Of a stretch of DNA of 55,837 nucleotides, positions 16,531-26,756 are shown in pieces; the stretch's first letter is position 1, and the number at the start of each line of letters is the position of its first letter. Origin of the DNA: Bacilli bacterium (GTDB taxonomy: Bacteria; Bacillota_I; Bacilli_A; RF39; UBA660); NCBI GenBank assembly GCA_017450205.1, contig JAFSVF010000022.1, forward strand, positions 1 through 55,837, read 5' to 3'. The notes beneath the pieces were generated by a model. That model searched no databases and was not told where the DNA came from. It was given only the letters and a program-made list of their open reading frames with translations. Position numbers and translations under genes: made by a program.

Positions 16531-16653
16531 TTATTTACAAAGTACCTTACGTCCTTTTGCTCTTCTAGTTTTTAAGATTTTAGAATTTTTTCTTGCAAAG
16601 AAACCATGTTTCTTAGCTTTTTTACGATTATTTGGTTGAAAAGTTCTTTTCAT
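16531..16653 (-). CDS. rpmH: Ribosomal protein bL34
   Basis: 40 residues, read directly from the sequence: starts [20 protein letters not shown] and ends [11 protein letters not shown]. It is a 50S protein near the tunnel exit region. The usual length is 44; about four residues are missing in the middle compared with GFRARM-type L34. The ATG follows AGGAGAGGAG. It is the first gene left of the origin and has a near-consensus promoter. Confidence 0.95.
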   Translation of the reverse strand: MKRTFQPNNRKKAKKHGFFARKNSKILKTRRAKGRKVLCK

Positions 16654-16684
16654 AGTACACTCCTCTCCTTCTGAAAGCACTTGT

Positions 16685-16714
16685 ATTATAATATATCAAC
16701 AATTTGAAAGTCAA
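16685..16714 (-). promoter_or_regulatory. Promoter of rpmH-rnpA
   Basis: On the minus strand: -35 TTGACT (16714-16709), 18-bp spacer, -10 TATAAT (16690-16685). Confidence 0.75.
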
Positions 16715-16979
16715 CTAAAATAACAAAAAAATGTATTATTTACTATTTATAAACAAAATTAACAACAATGTTTATAACTTTTTCAACGTAAAAAGTTATA
16801 AATTCTAAATAATTTGTGGAAAATGTTGAAAAGTCTAATAAAGTCCTTTATAATAGGCAATTAAATGGTGGATAACTATGTTAATAAGTCATTATTTATC
16901 CACATTGAAAAAGTATTTATTTCTTTTTAAGTACTTTTGATATAAAATTATTTTAGTGAAACAATGATAACGGGGCGAG
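16715..16979. other. oriC: Probable replication origin (oriC), dnaA-upstream part
   Basis: The rpmH-dnaA intergenic region carries a perfect DnaA box TTATCCACA at 16896-16904, one-mismatch boxes on the other strand at 16867-16875 (GGTGGATAA) and 16815-16823 (TGTGGAAAA), and a long inverted repeat at 16771-16802. Gene orientation switches here from minus to plus. The dnaA-dnaN gap (18375-18545) is nearly all A/T and may hold the unwinding region, as in the bipartite Bacillus origin; that is inference. Confidence 0.8.
16771..16802. repeat. 13-bp-arm inverted repeat in oriC
   Basis: TTTATAACTTTTT (16771-16783) and AAAAAGTTATAAA (16790-16802) are exact inverted copies around CAACGT. No gene ends near it on the plus strand, and it lies about 60 bp upstream of the minus-strand rpmH promoter, so a terminator role is doubtful. 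Confidence 0.7.
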
Positions 16980-16991
16980 GTGATAGAAAAC

Positions 16992-18374
16992 ATGGAAAAT
17001 ATGGAAGTTTCTTTCCAAAAATTTAAAGATTTAATTCAATCTGAATTAACAAATATTTCTTATAATACATGGTTTTCAAGCCTAGAATTGTATAATTATA
17101 CAGATGATACGTTATTATTTAAAACAGAGAATACTTATATAAAAGATTATTTAAAAAAAGTATATATAGATCAAATATATGACTTTGTAATAAGAGCATT
17201 TGAATTTCCTTATAATATAGAAATTCTAACAGAAGATGATATAAAAGAATTAGAACTTAATAAAGAAACTACTAATAAACAAATAGAAAAGAGTGTTGAT
17301 AAACATAAAGATATCGACACTAATATAAATAGGGTAGGAACTAATCTTAGACCTAACCTTACATTTGATAACTATGTTGTTGGTAAAACTAACCTAGAAG
17401 CTCAATTAAATGGTCTACAAGTTGCTGAACATCCTGGAACACTTTATAATCCATTGTTTATATATGGAAAGAGTGGGTTAGGAAAAACTCATTTAATGCA
17501 CGCAATAGGTAACTTTATAGTTGAAAATTCAAATAAAAAAGTACTTTATATATCATGCGAAGAGTTTACTGATGATTTTCTACAAATTTATAGAACAACA
17601 GGTAATGAATCAAATGAAATATATAATAAATTTAAAGATAAATATAGAAATGTAGATGTATTAATAATAGATGATATTCAAAGATTAGCAAAGAAAACAG
17701 CAACTCAAGATGAATTCTTTAATACATTTGAAAGTTTATATGCTACATCTAAACAAATTATTATTGCATCAGATACAAGTCCAAATGACTTAAAAGAATT
17801 TGAAGATAGACTTAAAACAAGATTTGTATGGGGATTAACAGTAACAATTAATCCACCAGATCAAGAATTAAAGAAAAAAATATTAAAAAATAAGATGGCT
17901 GGACATGAAATAGGTAAAAAAATACCTGAAAACATCTTAGATTACATAGCAGACAACTCACCAAACGATGTAAGACATCTTGAAGGTGCAATTAATAGAC
18001 TATATGCATGTATATCAATGTTTAGTCCTCAAAAAATAGATTTAGATTTTGCTAAAGAAGCACTTAAAGATTTCTTAGGAAATGATATATATGCCTATAA
18101 TTCAATAGGTAAGATACAAAAAGCAGTTGCTGATTATTACGGAATTACAGTGGAAACTCTTAAATCTAAGAAAAGAAAAGCTGAAATTAATAATCCACGA
18201 CAAATAGCAATGTACCTATGTAAAATTAAAACTGAAGAAACTTGGGAAAAAATAGGATTAGAGTTCAATAAAGATCATTCAACAGTAATATATGGATGTA
18301 ACAAAGTAGAAAATGAACTAAAAACTAACCCTCAATTAAAAAAAGAGGTACAAGAAATCTTGGAAAAAATATAA
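16992..18374 (+). CDS. dnaA: Chromosomal replication initiator protein
   Basis: 460 residues. It binds DnaA boxes, unwinds the origin and loads the helicase. Domain I is N-terminal (to about 90), linker, AAA+ domain with Walker A (GKSGLGKTH, about residue 160) and Walker B (LIIDDIQ), and the C-terminal DNA-binding domain with the signature FNKDHSTVIYGC. I chose ATG 16992 because GAGGTGAT stands 6-12 nt upstream; ATG 17001 is an alternative and GTG 16980 overlaps the ribosome binding site. Confidence 0.97.
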   Translation: MENMEVSFQKFKDLIQSELTNISYNTWFSSLELYNYTDDTLLFKTENTYIKDYLKKVYIDQIYDFVIRAFEFPYNIEILTEDDIKELELNKETTNKQIEKSVDKHKDIDTNINRVGTNLRPNLTFDNYVVGKTNLEAQLNGLQVAEHPGTLYNPLFIYGKSGLGKTHLMHAIGNFIVENSNKKVLYISCEEFTDDFLQIYRTTGNESNEIYNKFKDKYRNVDVLIIDDIQRLAKKTATQDEFFNTFESLYATSKQIIIASDTSPNDLKEFEDRLKTRFVWGLTVTINPPDQELKKKILKNKMAGHEIGKKIPENILDYIADNSPNDVRHLEGAINRLYACISMFSPQKIDLDFAKEALKDFLGNDIYAYNSIGKIQKAVADYYGITVETLKSKKRKAEINNPRQIAMYLCKIKTEETWEKIGLEFNKDHSTVIYGCNKVENELKTNPQLKKEVQEILEKI

Positions 18375-18545
18375 CAATTGTTAAAAAAATAAAAATAATT
18401 AACAATTAAAATTAAAAAATAAATAATAAAACATACGTAAAACCGTATAAATAATAAGTTTTCAACATAATAAACAAAGATAATTAATAATAAATATAAA
18501 TAAAATAATTAATATATAAACATCAATGAAGGAAGGAAGATAAAA
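18375..18545 (+). other. dnaA-dnaN gap, extremely A/T-rich
   Basis: 171 bp with hardly any G or C. It contains TTTTCAACA-like sequence near 18460 (weak DnaA-box resemblance) and the dnaN ribosome binding site (GGAAGGAAG). It is a candidate DNA unwinding element; there is no open reading frame. Confidence 0.4.
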
Positions 18546-19667
18546 ATGAAATTTTCAATCAAAAAAAATATAATATTAGAACAATTAATAAATGTTAATA
18601 GAGCAATATCTCCAAAAAACATAATTCCAATACTTAATGGTATTAAATTTGAATTAGATGAATTAGGATTACATTTAACTGCTAGTGATTCAGATTTAAC
18701 TATTAAAGCATTAATTAAACCAGAAGATATTGAATCAGTAGATAAAGAAGGATCTATAGTTATTCAAAGTAAATATATTATTGATATTGTTAAATCAATG
18801 CCAGGAGAAATTATTAACTTTGAAGTAGTAGATGGAGCAAGTATTATTATTTATAGTAACGATACTAAATATAATTTAAATTGTTTAAATAGTAATGATT
18901 ATCCACAAATTCAATTAGAAGAAGCTGAAAAATCTATTAAGATTAAAGGTGATGAGTTAAAACTAATGATTAAACAAACAATCTTTGCAGTTTCAACTCA
19001 AGAATCACGTCCATTATTAACAGGTGTTAACATTAATATTAATGGAAATGTATTAGAATTCATTACAACAGACTCTTATAGATTAGCTAAAAAAACATTA
19101 ATTTTAGAAGAAAATTTCACTGATAGTATTAATATAGTAGTACCAGGAAGAAACATGAATGAATTAGATAAAATTATTAATGATAACTCAATTGTTGAAA
19201 TAAGCGTATTTACTAACAAAATCTTATTTAAGATAGATAATATTTTATTATTCCAATCTAATTTATTAAATGGACAATATCCAAATACTTCTAACTTTAT
19301 TCCAAAAGAATTTAAATATATTATTAATACTAATTTAAATAAATTCTTTGCTTCAATTGATAGAGCAGCTTTACTAACTCAAAGTAAAGAAAGAAACATT
19401 GTTAAAATGGAAGCAATTGATAATAAATTATGTATTTCATCTATGTCATCTGAAATAGGTAAAGTAGAAGATTATGTTGACGTAGAAAGAAATAATGATG
19501 AAAAAATAGTTATTTCATTTAGTGCAAAATATATGATTGATGCTCTTAGAACAATGGAAAATGATGAAATTACAATATTTATGAATAGTGATTCCTCTCC
19601 AATTGTAATTAAATCAGATAAAGATGAGTCATTAATTCAATTAATTTTACCAATTAAAACATATTAA
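18546..19667 (+). CDS. dnaN: DNA polymerase III beta subunit (sliding clamp)
   Basis: 373 residues, full length for the clamp with its three similar domains. The N-terminus MKFSIKKNIILEQLINVNRA, the central TDSYRLAKK and the C-terminal LILPIKTY are characteristic. It encircles DNA and tethers the polymerase and other partners. It follows dnaA by 171 bp and is closed by its own terminator. Confidence 0.98.
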   Translation: MKFSIKKNIILEQLINVNRAISPKNIIPILNGIKFELDELGLHLTASDSDLTIKALIKPEDIESVDKEGSIVIQSKYIIDIVKSMPGEIINFEVVDGASIIIYSNDTKYNLNCLNSNDYPQIQLEEAEKSIKIKGDELKLMIKQTIFAVSTQESRPLLTGVNININGNVLEFITTDSYRLAKKTLILEENFTDSINIVVPGRNMNELDKIINDNSIVEISVFTNKILFKIDNILLFQSNLLNGQYPNTSNFIPKEFKYIINTNLNKFFASIDRAALLTQSKERNIVKMEAIDNKLCISSMSSEIGKVEDYVDVERNNDEKIVISFSAKYMIDALRTMENDEITIFMNSDSSPIVIKSDKDESLIQLILPIKTY

Positions 19668-19690
19668 GATAGTTTTTAAACTATCTTTTT
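19666..19690 (+). terminator. Terminator of dnaN
   Basis: AAGATAGTTT pairs with AAACTATCTT, followed by T5. It separates dnaN from the comK-like gene. Confidence 0.85.
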
Positions 19691-19758
19691 ATTTTCGACA
19701 AAAAGTCTAAAATTACCTCACTTGAAATATGTATATTTGTATTTAAGGAGGTGAGAAA

Positions 19759-20199
19759 ATGAATAATTATTTAATAAATAAGGATACTTTAGTAATACTA
19801 CCTTATAATAATCAAAGTATTGTAATAGAAAAAGATAGGAAATTTATAGTAAAAAAGAATCCTAATAATATTATTAAAGCCAATTGTAATATGTATGGAA
19901 GCAGTTATGCTGGTAGATTAGATGGTACTAAAAAACTAACTGGTTATACTTATAAAGCTCCAATAATAATTGAAGATAAGAACAATACTATATTCTTTCC
20001 AACAAGTTCACCAAGATTTAAAAATGCTTATTGGATTAATTTAGATAATGTTGAGTATGCTTTTCAAGAAAAAAATATTAATAAAATAATGTTTAATAAT
20101 GGATTTTCTATTAAAATTAATGCTTCTTTAAATATAATTAATAATCAAATTTTAAGAGCTACTAGATTATCTTCAATTTTATCTAAAAATAACGCTTAA
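19759..20199 (+). CDS. ComK-like transcription factor (competence regulator family)
   Basis: 146 residues. The ComK family core is clear: MYGSSYAGRLDGTKKLTG (residues 45-62), KAPIIIED, IFFPTSS (78-84), AYWINLDNV and, near the end, NNQILRATRLSSIL. Bacillus ComK binds AT-rich boxes and activates DNA-uptake genes. The protein stops about 30-40 residues earlier than Bacillus ComK and lacks the FMLYPK-type tail recognised by MecA. It occupies the slot where many Bacilli have the S4-domain gene yaaA. A strong ribosome binding site (AAGGAGGTGAG) precedes it. Whether the cell is competent cannot be seen here. Confidence 0.9.
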   Translation: MNNYLINKDTLVILPYNNQSIVIEKDRKFIVKKNPNNIIKANCNMYGSSYAGRLDGTKKLTGYTYKAPIIIEDKNNTIFFPTSSPRFKNAYWINLDNVEYAFQEKNINKIMFNNGFSIKINASLNIINNQILRATRLSSILSKNNA

Positions 20200-20308
20200 A
20201 TTTGTTATTTTGTTTTCTTATATACCTCATTTTATGATATAATTATATTGGTATAGGTGTACTACTTATATAATAAAACTCGTTAAAATTGATTTTAAGG
20301 GGGTTAAA

Positions 20309-21409
20309 ATGAAAATTCAAAAAATTAAACTAATGAATTTTAGAAATTATGATAAATTAGAATTATCATTTAATCCTTGTAAAAATATCATTATTGGAAG
20401 AAATGGATCTGGTAAAACTAATATTGTTGAAGCAATATATGTTTTAGCACTTACTAAGTCTTTCAGAGGAACGAGGGAAGATGTCATTATTAAACATGGT
20501 AAAGACATTACAAGAGTTGAAGGGGAAATAAAGGATAAAAGAAAAGAATCCTTTAAAGTTATTTTAGATAATAACAAGAAAATTGTTAAAAAGGGTAATA
20601 CTGTTATTAAGAGAATAAGTGATTATATTTCTAATATTAATATTGTATTATTCACATCTGAAGACTTAAAACTTATAAAGGATACGCCAAATACTAGAAG
20701 AAAGTTAATAAATGTGGAATTATCCCAATTTAGTAACGAATATTTAAAATATTTAACTTTGTATAATAAGATATTAAAGCAAAGAAATATGTATTTAAAA
20801 ACCTTATATTTAAATGGTAATGCTTCGAAGGAATATTTGGATATTATTACAAATCAATTAGTTGATTATGGTATGAAAATCTATGAATATCGTAAACAAT
20901 TTATAGATGATATATCAGAATATATTTCAAATATATATGAAAATATTACAAATAAGAGTGATTTAAAACTTCTTTATAAATCTGACTTTTTAAACAAAAC
21001 AAAAGAGGAAATTTTAAAATCATATAAAAGAAGCGTTAACTCTGATATAAGAAATGGTCAAACAAGAGAAGGAATACATCATGATGACTTTGATTTCACG
21101 TTAAATGATACAAATCTAAAAGATTTTGGATCAGAAGGCGAACAAAAGAATGCAATTATTGCACTTAAACTTGCTGAATTAGAGTTGTTTAAGAATAAGA
21201 AGGGTATTATACCAATTCTTATCTTAGATGATCTCTACAGCGAATTAGATAAGGTTAAAATTAATAATATTTTAAATTTTATAAATGAAGATATTCAAAC
21301 ATTTATTACGACAACAGAGATTACTAAACTTTCTAAAAAATTAAAAGACGGAAGTAAAGTATTTAAGGTAAAAGATGGTATTGTAGAGGAGGTAAATTAT
21401 GAAAAATGA
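20309..21409 (+). CDS. recF: DNA replication and repair protein RecF
   Basis: 366 residues, normal length. It is an SMC-like ATPase that helps load RecA at gaps. Walker A is [17 protein letters not shown], the signature is [16 protein letters not shown], and Walker B is [13 protein letters not shown]. It has an upstream -10 (TATAAT near 20238) and a strong GGGGG ribosome binding site. It ends with TGA and overlaps gyrB by 11 bp, so the two are translationally coupled. Confidence 0.97.
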   Translation: MKIQKIKLMNFRNYDKLELSFNPCKNIIIGRNGSGKTNIVEAIYVLALTKSFRGTREDVIIKHGKDITRVEGEIKDKRKESFKVILDNNKKIVKKGNTVIKRISDYISNINIVLFTSEDLKLIKDTPNTRRKLINVELSQFSNEYLKYLTLYNKILKQRNMYLKTLYLNGNASKEYLDIITNQLVDYGMKIYEYRKQFIDDISEYISNIYENITNKSDLKLLYKSDFLNKTKEEILKSYKRSVNSDIRNGQTREGIHHDDFDFTLNDTNLKDFGSEGEQKNAIIALKLAELELFKNKKGIIPILILDDLYSELDKVKINNILNFINEDIQTFITTTEITKLSKKLKDGSKVFKVKDGIVEEVNYEK

Positions 21410-23330
21410 AATTGATGCTTATGATGATAGTGAGATTCAAGTTCTTGAAGGTCTAGAAGCAGTTCGTAAAAGACCTGGTATGTATATAGGTACAACTTCA
21501 GAAAGAGGACTACACCATTTAGTATGGGAAATTGTTGATAATTCAGTAGATGAAGCTTTAGCTGGTTTTTGTACTGAAATTCAAGTAACAATTGAACCTG
21601 GAGATATTATTTCAGTAAGAGATAATGGTAGAGGTATGCCAACAGGTATAAATGAAAAAACAGGTCTTTCAACAATTGAAACAATTTTTACAGTATTACA
21701 TGCTGGTGGAAAATTTGGAGGTGGAGGATACAAAGTATCTGGTGGTCTACATGGAGTAGGTGCATCAGTTGTAAATGCGTTATCAGACTGGTTAGAAGTT
21801 AGAGTATATAGAGATTCAAAAGTATACTATGAAAAATTTGAAAAAGGTGGACATCCACTTGGGGCTTTAACTGTAATTGCTTCTTGTGATGATGATATCC
21901 ACGGAACTGAAGTAAGATTTAAAGCAGATCCAGAAATATTTAAAGAAACAACTGTTTATAAGTTTGAAACTCTAGAAAAAAGATTAAGAGAATTAGCATT
22001 TCTTAATAAAGGATTGAAGATTCATTTAATTGATAAAAGAGGAGAAGAACCTAAACAAGAAACTTTCCATTATTTAGGAGGTATTTCTGAATATGTTAAG
22101 ATGCTTAATAAAGCAAAAACACCATTACATGATGATATTATTTATTTAGAAGGTGTTAAAGATGATATTTCAATTGAAGTAGCACTTCAATATAATGATG
22201 GATATCAAGAAAACATCTATTCATTTACAAATAATATTAATACTATTGAAGGTGGAACACATGAAGATGGTGTTAAGAGTGCTTTAACAAGAGTTATTAA
22301 CAATTATGCTAAAAATAATAACATCTTAAAAGAAAAAGACGATGCATTAACTGGAGAAGATGTTAGAGAGGGTTTAACAATGATTATTTCTTGTAAACAT
22401 CCAGATCCACAATTTGAAGGACAAACTAAGACAAAACTTGGTAATTCTGAAGTAAGAAAGATTGCATCAGATATCTTTGTAGAAGGATTTGAAAGATTTT
22501 TAATGGAAAATCCTCAAGATGCAAAGACTATTATTGAAAAAGCAACTACAGCATCACGTGCTAGAATAGCTGCAAAAAAGGCTAGAGAAGCTACTCGAAG
22601 AAAAACTGGATTAGATAATATTAACTTCATGGGTAAACTTACAGATTGTAAGTCAAAAGATCCATCAGAATGCGAAATATTTATAGTCGAGGGTGATTCA
22701 GCCGGTGGATCAGCAAAAGATGGTAGAGATTATATGACTCAAGCTATCTTACCTTTAAGAGGAAAAATCTTAAATGTTGAAAAAGCAAGACTTGATAGAG
22801 CTCTTAATAATGAAGAAATTAAAAGTATGATTACAGCATTTGGTACAGGAATTGGTGAAGATTTTGATATTTCTAAACTTAGATATCATAAAATCATAAT
22901 AATGACTGATGCCGATGTAGATGGTGCTCATATTAGAACTCTTTTATTAACATTATTCTATAGATTCTTTAGACCAGTAGTTGAAGGAGGATATGTTTAT
23001 TCAGCACAACCTCCACTATATAAGGTAACTTATGGTAAAACTACTAGACTTGCTCAAACAGATGAACATTTAGCACAAATTATAGCTGAAATTCCTGAAA
23101 AATATCAAAATTCTAAAATTATTAACCGTTTCAAAGGTTTAGGAGAAATGGATGCTATCGAATTAAGAGAAACTACAATGAGTGCTAAGAATAGAGTATT
23201 AAGACAAGTTACAGTCGAAGATGCTATGGCAGCAAATGAAGTATTTGAATTATTAATGAGTGATGACGTAGAACCAAGACGTAAATTCATTGTTGAAAAC
23301 GCTGGATACGTTGAAAACTTAGACTATTAG
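21399..23330 (+). CDS. gyrB: DNA gyrase subunit B
   Basis: 643 residues. The GHKL ATPase marks are [21 protein letters not shown] and [15 protein letters not shown]; the Toprim domain has [14 protein letters not shown] and [10 protein letters not shown]. With GyrA it introduces negative supercoils. It starts inside the end of recF after GAGGTAAATT. gyrA begins 11 bp downstream. Confidence 0.98.
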   Translation: MKNEIDAYDDSEIQVLEGLEAVRKRPGMYIGTTSERGLHHLVWEIVDNSVDEALAGFCTEIQVTIEPGDIISVRDNGRGMPTGINEKTGLSTIETIFTVLHAGGKFGGGGYKVSGGLHGVGASVVNALSDWLEVRVYRDSKVYYEKFEKGGHPLGALTVIASCDDDIHGTEVRFKADPEIFKETTVYKFETLEKRLRELAFLNKGLKIHLIDKRGEEPKQETFHYLGGISEYVKMLNKAKTPLHDDIIYLEGVKDDISIEVALQYNDGYQENIYSFTNNINTIEGGTHEDGVKSALTRVINNYAKNNNILKEKDDALTGEDVREGLTMIISCKHPDPQFEGQTKTKLGNSEVRKIASDIFVEGFERFLMENPQDAKTIIEKATTASRARIAAKKAREATRRKTGLDNINFMGKLTDCKSKDPSECEIFIVEGDSAGGSAKDGRDYMTQAILPLRGKILNVEKARLDRALNNEEIKSMITAFGTGIGEDFDISKLRYHKIIIMTDADVDGAHIRTLLLTLFYRFFRPVVEGGYVYSAQPPLYKVTYGKTTRLAQTDEHLAQIIAEIPEKYQNSKIINRFKGLGEMDAIELRETTMSAKNRVLRQVTVEDAMAANEVFELLMSDDVEPRRKFIVENAGYVENLDY

Positions 23331-23341
23331 GAGGTTAATTT

Positions 23342-25924
23342 ATGGAAGAAAATAAAGATTTAGAATTAAATGAAGAAACTGAAGTAACTGAAACTCCTGA
23401 AGAAGCTGAATTTGTTGAAGAAAACAAAATAGTATCAAAAGATATAGTATCGGAAATGAAAGATTCATTTCTTGAATACTCAATGTCAGTAATTGTAGCT
23501 CGTGCTTTACCTGATTTAAGAGACGGTTTAAAACCAGTTCACAGAAGAATTTTATATTCAATGTTTGAAAATGGTATTACACCAGATAAACCTCATAGAA
23601 AATCAGCTACAACTGTTGGTCAAGTTATGGGTACTTACCATCCACATGGTGACTCATCAATATATGATGCATTAGTAAGAATGGCTCAACCATTCTCATA
23701 TAGATGTCCGTTAATTGATGGACATGGTAACTTTGGTTCAATGGATGGTGATGGTGCTGCAGCAATGCGTTATACTGAAGCTCGTCTTGAAAAATTAACA
23801 TTAGAATTATTAAGAGATATTAGAAAAGATACAGTAGACTTCGAACCAAACTTCGATGCTACTACTAAAGAACCTTCTGTATTACCATCTAGATTCCCAA
23901 ATGTGCTTGTTAATGGAACAATGGGTATAGCAGTAGGTATGGCAACAAACATTCCTCCACACAACTTAAAAGAGGTAATAAATGGATGTTGTGCAGTTAT
24001 TGATAATCCTGAAATTACAACTATGGAATTAATGGATTACATTAAAGGACCTGATTTTCCAACAGGAGCAACTATTTTAGGTAACTCAGGTATCAAACAA
24101 GCGTACGATACAGGAAGAGGAACTATTACAATTAGAGGTAAAGTTGCTATTGAAGATAAAGGAAATCATCAACAAATTATAATTACTGAACTTCCTTACC
24201 AAGTAAATAAAAAAGAATTCCAACAAAAAATTGCGGAATTAGTTAGAGATAAAGTTATTGATGGTATTGCTGATCTTCATGAAGAAACAAACCTTGAAAA
24301 TGGTATTAGAATAGTAATTACTCTTAAAAAAGATGCAAATGCTAACGTAATATTAAATAATTTATACAAAAGTACTCAATTACAAACAACATTTGGTATT
24401 AACTTATTAATGTTAGATGAAGGAGTACCTAAAATTTTAGGATTAAGAGATATTTTAATAAAATATACAAACTTCCAAAAAGAAGTAATAATTAGAAGAA
24501 CTAGATATGATTTAGCTCGTGCAGAAGAAAGAGTTCATGTTTTAAATGGTGAAATAATCGCTATTGATAACATTGATGAAGTAGTACACATTATTAGAAA
24601 CTCTAAAAATGATGATGAAGCTAAAACTACTTTAGGAGAAAGATTTGGTTTAGATGATATTCAAACTGAAGATATCTTACAAATGAGACTTCGTAAGTTA
24701 ACTGGTCTAGAAAAAGATAAAGTAGAAGCTGAAAGAGATGAATTATTAAAGAAAATAGCAGATTATAATGATATTTTATCTAGTGATGCAAGAGTATGTT
24801 CAATCGTTAAAGATGAAATGCAAGATATAGCAAGACGTTTCGGAGATGAAAGAAGAACATATATCGATATGACAGCAATAGACTTTATTGAAGATGAATC
24901 ATTAATTCCTGAAGAAAACATAATGATTTCATTAACTGATAAAGGATATATTAAGAGAATATCAACAGACACTTATAAAACACAAAATCGTGGAGGAGTA
25001 GGTGTAAAAGGTATGTCTACTAATGAAGATGATTACGTTAAATACTTGATTAATTCTTCAACTCATGATTGGATCTTATTCTTTACTAATAAAGGTAGAG
25101 TATACAGATTAAAAGGTTATGAAATTCCAATTTATAGTAGACAAGCTAAAGGATTACCAATAATTAACTTACTACAAATCGAAAAAGATGAAAAAATAAG
25201 TTCAATTATTAGTGTTAAACGTGAAAATGATGCAAAATACTTAATTTTAGCAACAAAAAATGGTTTAATTAAGAAAACATCAATCGAAGAATTCGATAAT
25301 ATAAGAAAATCTGGAAAGATAGCAATTACATTAAAAGAAGATGATCAATTAATTGATGTAATGCTTACAGATGGAACTTATAAGATATTATTAGGATCTT
25401 CTGAAGGAAAAATGGTAATATTTGATGAAAATGAAGTAAGACCTATGGGTAGAACAGCTTCAGGAGTTAAAGGAATAAATTTAAATGAAGGTGCAACATG
25501 TATAGGTATGGATATTGGACATAATGAAGATAATATCTTAATAGTAACTAAGAATGGTTATGGTAAAAAGACATTATTAAAAGAATATAGAATCACAAAA
25601 CGTGGATCTAAAGGTGTTACAGCAGTTAATGTAACAGAAAAGAATGGCCAAATGATATCATTCCATAATGTAATTGATGGATTAGATCTATTAATTATTA
25701 CAGAAAGTGGAATGATTATAAGATTACCAATTGAACAAGTTTCACAACTAGGTCGTGTTACTCAAGGAGTTAAATTAATAAATCTTAAAGAAGAACAATA
25801 TGTTTCAACAATTAGTTTAACTATGAGAGAAGAAGAATCTAAAGAAATTAACAGTGAAAACACTCAAGAAAAAGAAAAAATTAGAGAAGAGACAAAAGAT
25901 GATAAACAAATTGAAGAGGAATAA
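23342..25924 (+). CDS. gyrA: DNA gyrase subunit A
   Basis: 860 residues. The active-site tyrosine is Tyr144 in [27 protein letters not shown] is the quinolone-resistance region with Ser and Asp at the usual positions. The GyrA box [10 protein letters not shown] in the C-terminal beta-pinwheel marks it as gyrase rather than ParC. The last about 35 residues form a charged acidic tail, and the N-terminus has an extra acidic stretch. A terminator follows. Confidence 0.98.
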   Translation: MEENKDLELNEETEVTETPEEAEFVEENKIVSKDIVSEMKDSFLEYSMSVIVARALPDLRDGLKPVHRRILYSMFENGITPDKPHRKSATTVGQVMGTYHPHGDSSIYDALVRMAQPFSYRCPLIDGHGNFGSMDGDGAAAMRYTEARLEKLTLELLRDIRKDTVDFEPNFDATTKEPSVLPSRFPNVLVNGTMGIAVGMATNIPPHNLKEVINGCCAVIDNPEITTMELMDYIKGPDFPTGATILGNSGIKQAYDTGRGTITIRGKVAIEDKGNHQQIIITELPYQVNKKEFQQKIAELVRDKVIDGIADLHEETNLENGIRIVITLKKDANANVILNNLYKSTQLQTTFGINLLMLDEGVPKILGLRDILIKYTNFQKEVIIRRTRYDLARAEERVHVLNGEIIAIDNIDEVVHIIRNSKNDDEAKTTLGERFGLDDIQTEDILQMRLRKLTGLEKDKVEAERDELLKKIADYNDILSSDARVCSIVKDEMQDIARRFGDERRTYIDMTAIDFIEDESLIPEENIMISLTDKGYIKRISTDTYKTQNRGGVGVKGMSTNEDDYVKYLINSSTHDWILFFTNKGRVYRLKGYEIPIYSRQAKGLPIINLLQIEKDEKISSIISVKRENDAKYLILATKNGLIKKTSIEEFDNIRKSGKIAITLKEDDQLIDVMLTDGTYKILLGSSEGKMVIFDENEVRPMGRTASGVKGINLNEGATCIGMDIGHNEDNILIVTKNGYGKKTLLKEYRITKRGSKGVTAVNVTEKNGQMISFHNVIDGLDLLIITESGMIIRLPIEQVSQLGRVTQGVKLINLKEEQYVSTISLTMREEESKEINSENTQEKEKIREETKDDKQIEEE

Positions 25925-25939
25925 TAATTCCTCTTTTTT
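25915..25939 (+). terminator. Terminator of recF-gyrB-gyrA
   Basis: AGAGGAAT (25915-25922) pairs with ATTCCTCT (25927-25934), then T-run; the gyrA stop lies in the hairpin. Confidence 0.85.
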
Positions 25940-25953
25940 AGTTATCAACAAAA

Positions 25954-25969
25954 TGTTTCACGTGAAACA
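25954..25969. promoter_or_regulatory. parS site 1
   Basis: TGTTTCACGTGAAACA, a perfect 16-bp palindrome that fits the Bacillus parS consensus bound by ParB/Spo0J. TTATCAACA precedes it by 3 bp, and the GACAG box begins 35 bp after it. Confidence 0.95.
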
Positions 25970-26158
25970 TTAAAAGTGAGAAAGAATGAAAAGAAAGAAA
26001 AAAGGACAGAAAAACGTCTTGTATTGAAATAAATGAATAATAAAAATATGTTAATAACTTAGATAAAATTAACAAATATAAAATATTATAAAAAAAGTAT
26101 ATTATTAAACATTATTTATAATAAGAAAAATTAAAATTATAAATTATTAACAAAAAAA

Positions 26159-26174
26159 TGTTTCACGTGAAACA
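26159..26174. promoter_or_regulatory. parS site 2
   Basis: Perfect TGTTTCACGTGAAACA. TTATTAACA precedes it by 6 bp; the downstream box is degenerate (GACAAAAGAAA, 45 bp away). Confidence 0.95.
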
Positions 26175-26316
26175 TATAAGTGAGAAAAAATGAGTGATAA
26201 ACAAAAAGAGACAAAAGAAAGAATATAAAAAACTATAGTTAAAAAATATAATAATTTAACAAAAAGAGAAATGAAAATAATAATATAAATTAATATAATT
26301 CTTTATATAAAATATT

Positions 26317-26365
26317 AGAAGTGATAAACAATGAATAAAGAAAAATAAAGACAGAAAAACGTTTT
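26317..26365 (+). repeat. Unit of the array that lacks parS
   Basis: The segment AGAAGTGATAAACAATGA followed by AAAGACAGAAAAACGTTTT matches the downstream part of the parS units, but no parS palindrome precedes it (26298-26313 is plain AT-rich sequence). Confidence 0.65.
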
Positions 26366-26458
26366 AATGTAGTGTTTTAGAAAAATGTAATTCAACTACT
26401 AAAATAATTGGTTATAAAATACAATGATTAGTTAATAAATTTGTAATTATTAACAAAA

Positions 26459-26474
26459 TGTTTCACGTGAAACA
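26459..26474. promoter_or_regulatory. parS site 3
   Basis: Perfect TGTTTCACGTGAAACA, preceded by TTATTAACA and AAA; GACAGAAAAAA begins 35 bp after it, as in site 1. Confidence 0.95.
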
Positions 26475-26623
26475 TTAAAAGTGATAAATAATGAATTATA
26501 AACAAAAAAGACAGAAAAAACACAATAATTTCAAATAAAAGAATAAAATATATAATAATTTTTAATAAAAAATAAAAGATGAAACAATAAAATAGTTAAT
26601 AAATATTAAATTATAAACAATAA

Positions 26624-26639
26624 TGTTTCACATGAAACG
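26624..26639. promoter_or_regulatory. parS site 4, degenerate
   Basis: TGTTTCACATGAAACG differs from the consensus at two positions (central G to A, last A to G). The flanks (TTATAAACA upstream, GACAGAAGAATC downstream) are still conserved. Confidence 0.75.
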
Positions 26640-26722
26640 TTAAAAAGTGATAACTAATGAACAATTAATAATAAAGACAGAAGAATCACTACTATATATT
26701 TAATCCATTAATTATATTAATA

Positions 26723-26751
26723 TTGAATAATACAAATGATAATGATATATT
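26723..26751 (+). promoter_or_regulatory. Orphan promoter inside the parS array
   Basis: -35 TTGAAT (26723-26728), 17-bp spacer, -10 TATATT (26746-26751). No gene follows; the next element is the hairpin at 26758. Confidence 0.5.
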
Positions 26752-26756
26752 ATTAA

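Noticed and set aside
16980-16991. GTG 16980 as the dnaA start
   Set aside because: It overlaps the GAGGTG ribosome binding site; ATG 16992 is correctly spaced.
20309-21409. Mycoplasma-type code (TGA as Trp)
   Set aside because: recF, holB and the 8875-9219 gene end at TGA with the next gene starting in place, and tryptophans are TGG throughout.
25987-26530. Short ATG frames in each parS unit as a family of small peptides
   Set aside because: They are 5-15 codons, differ in length and frame after the first codons and have no consistent ribosome binding site.
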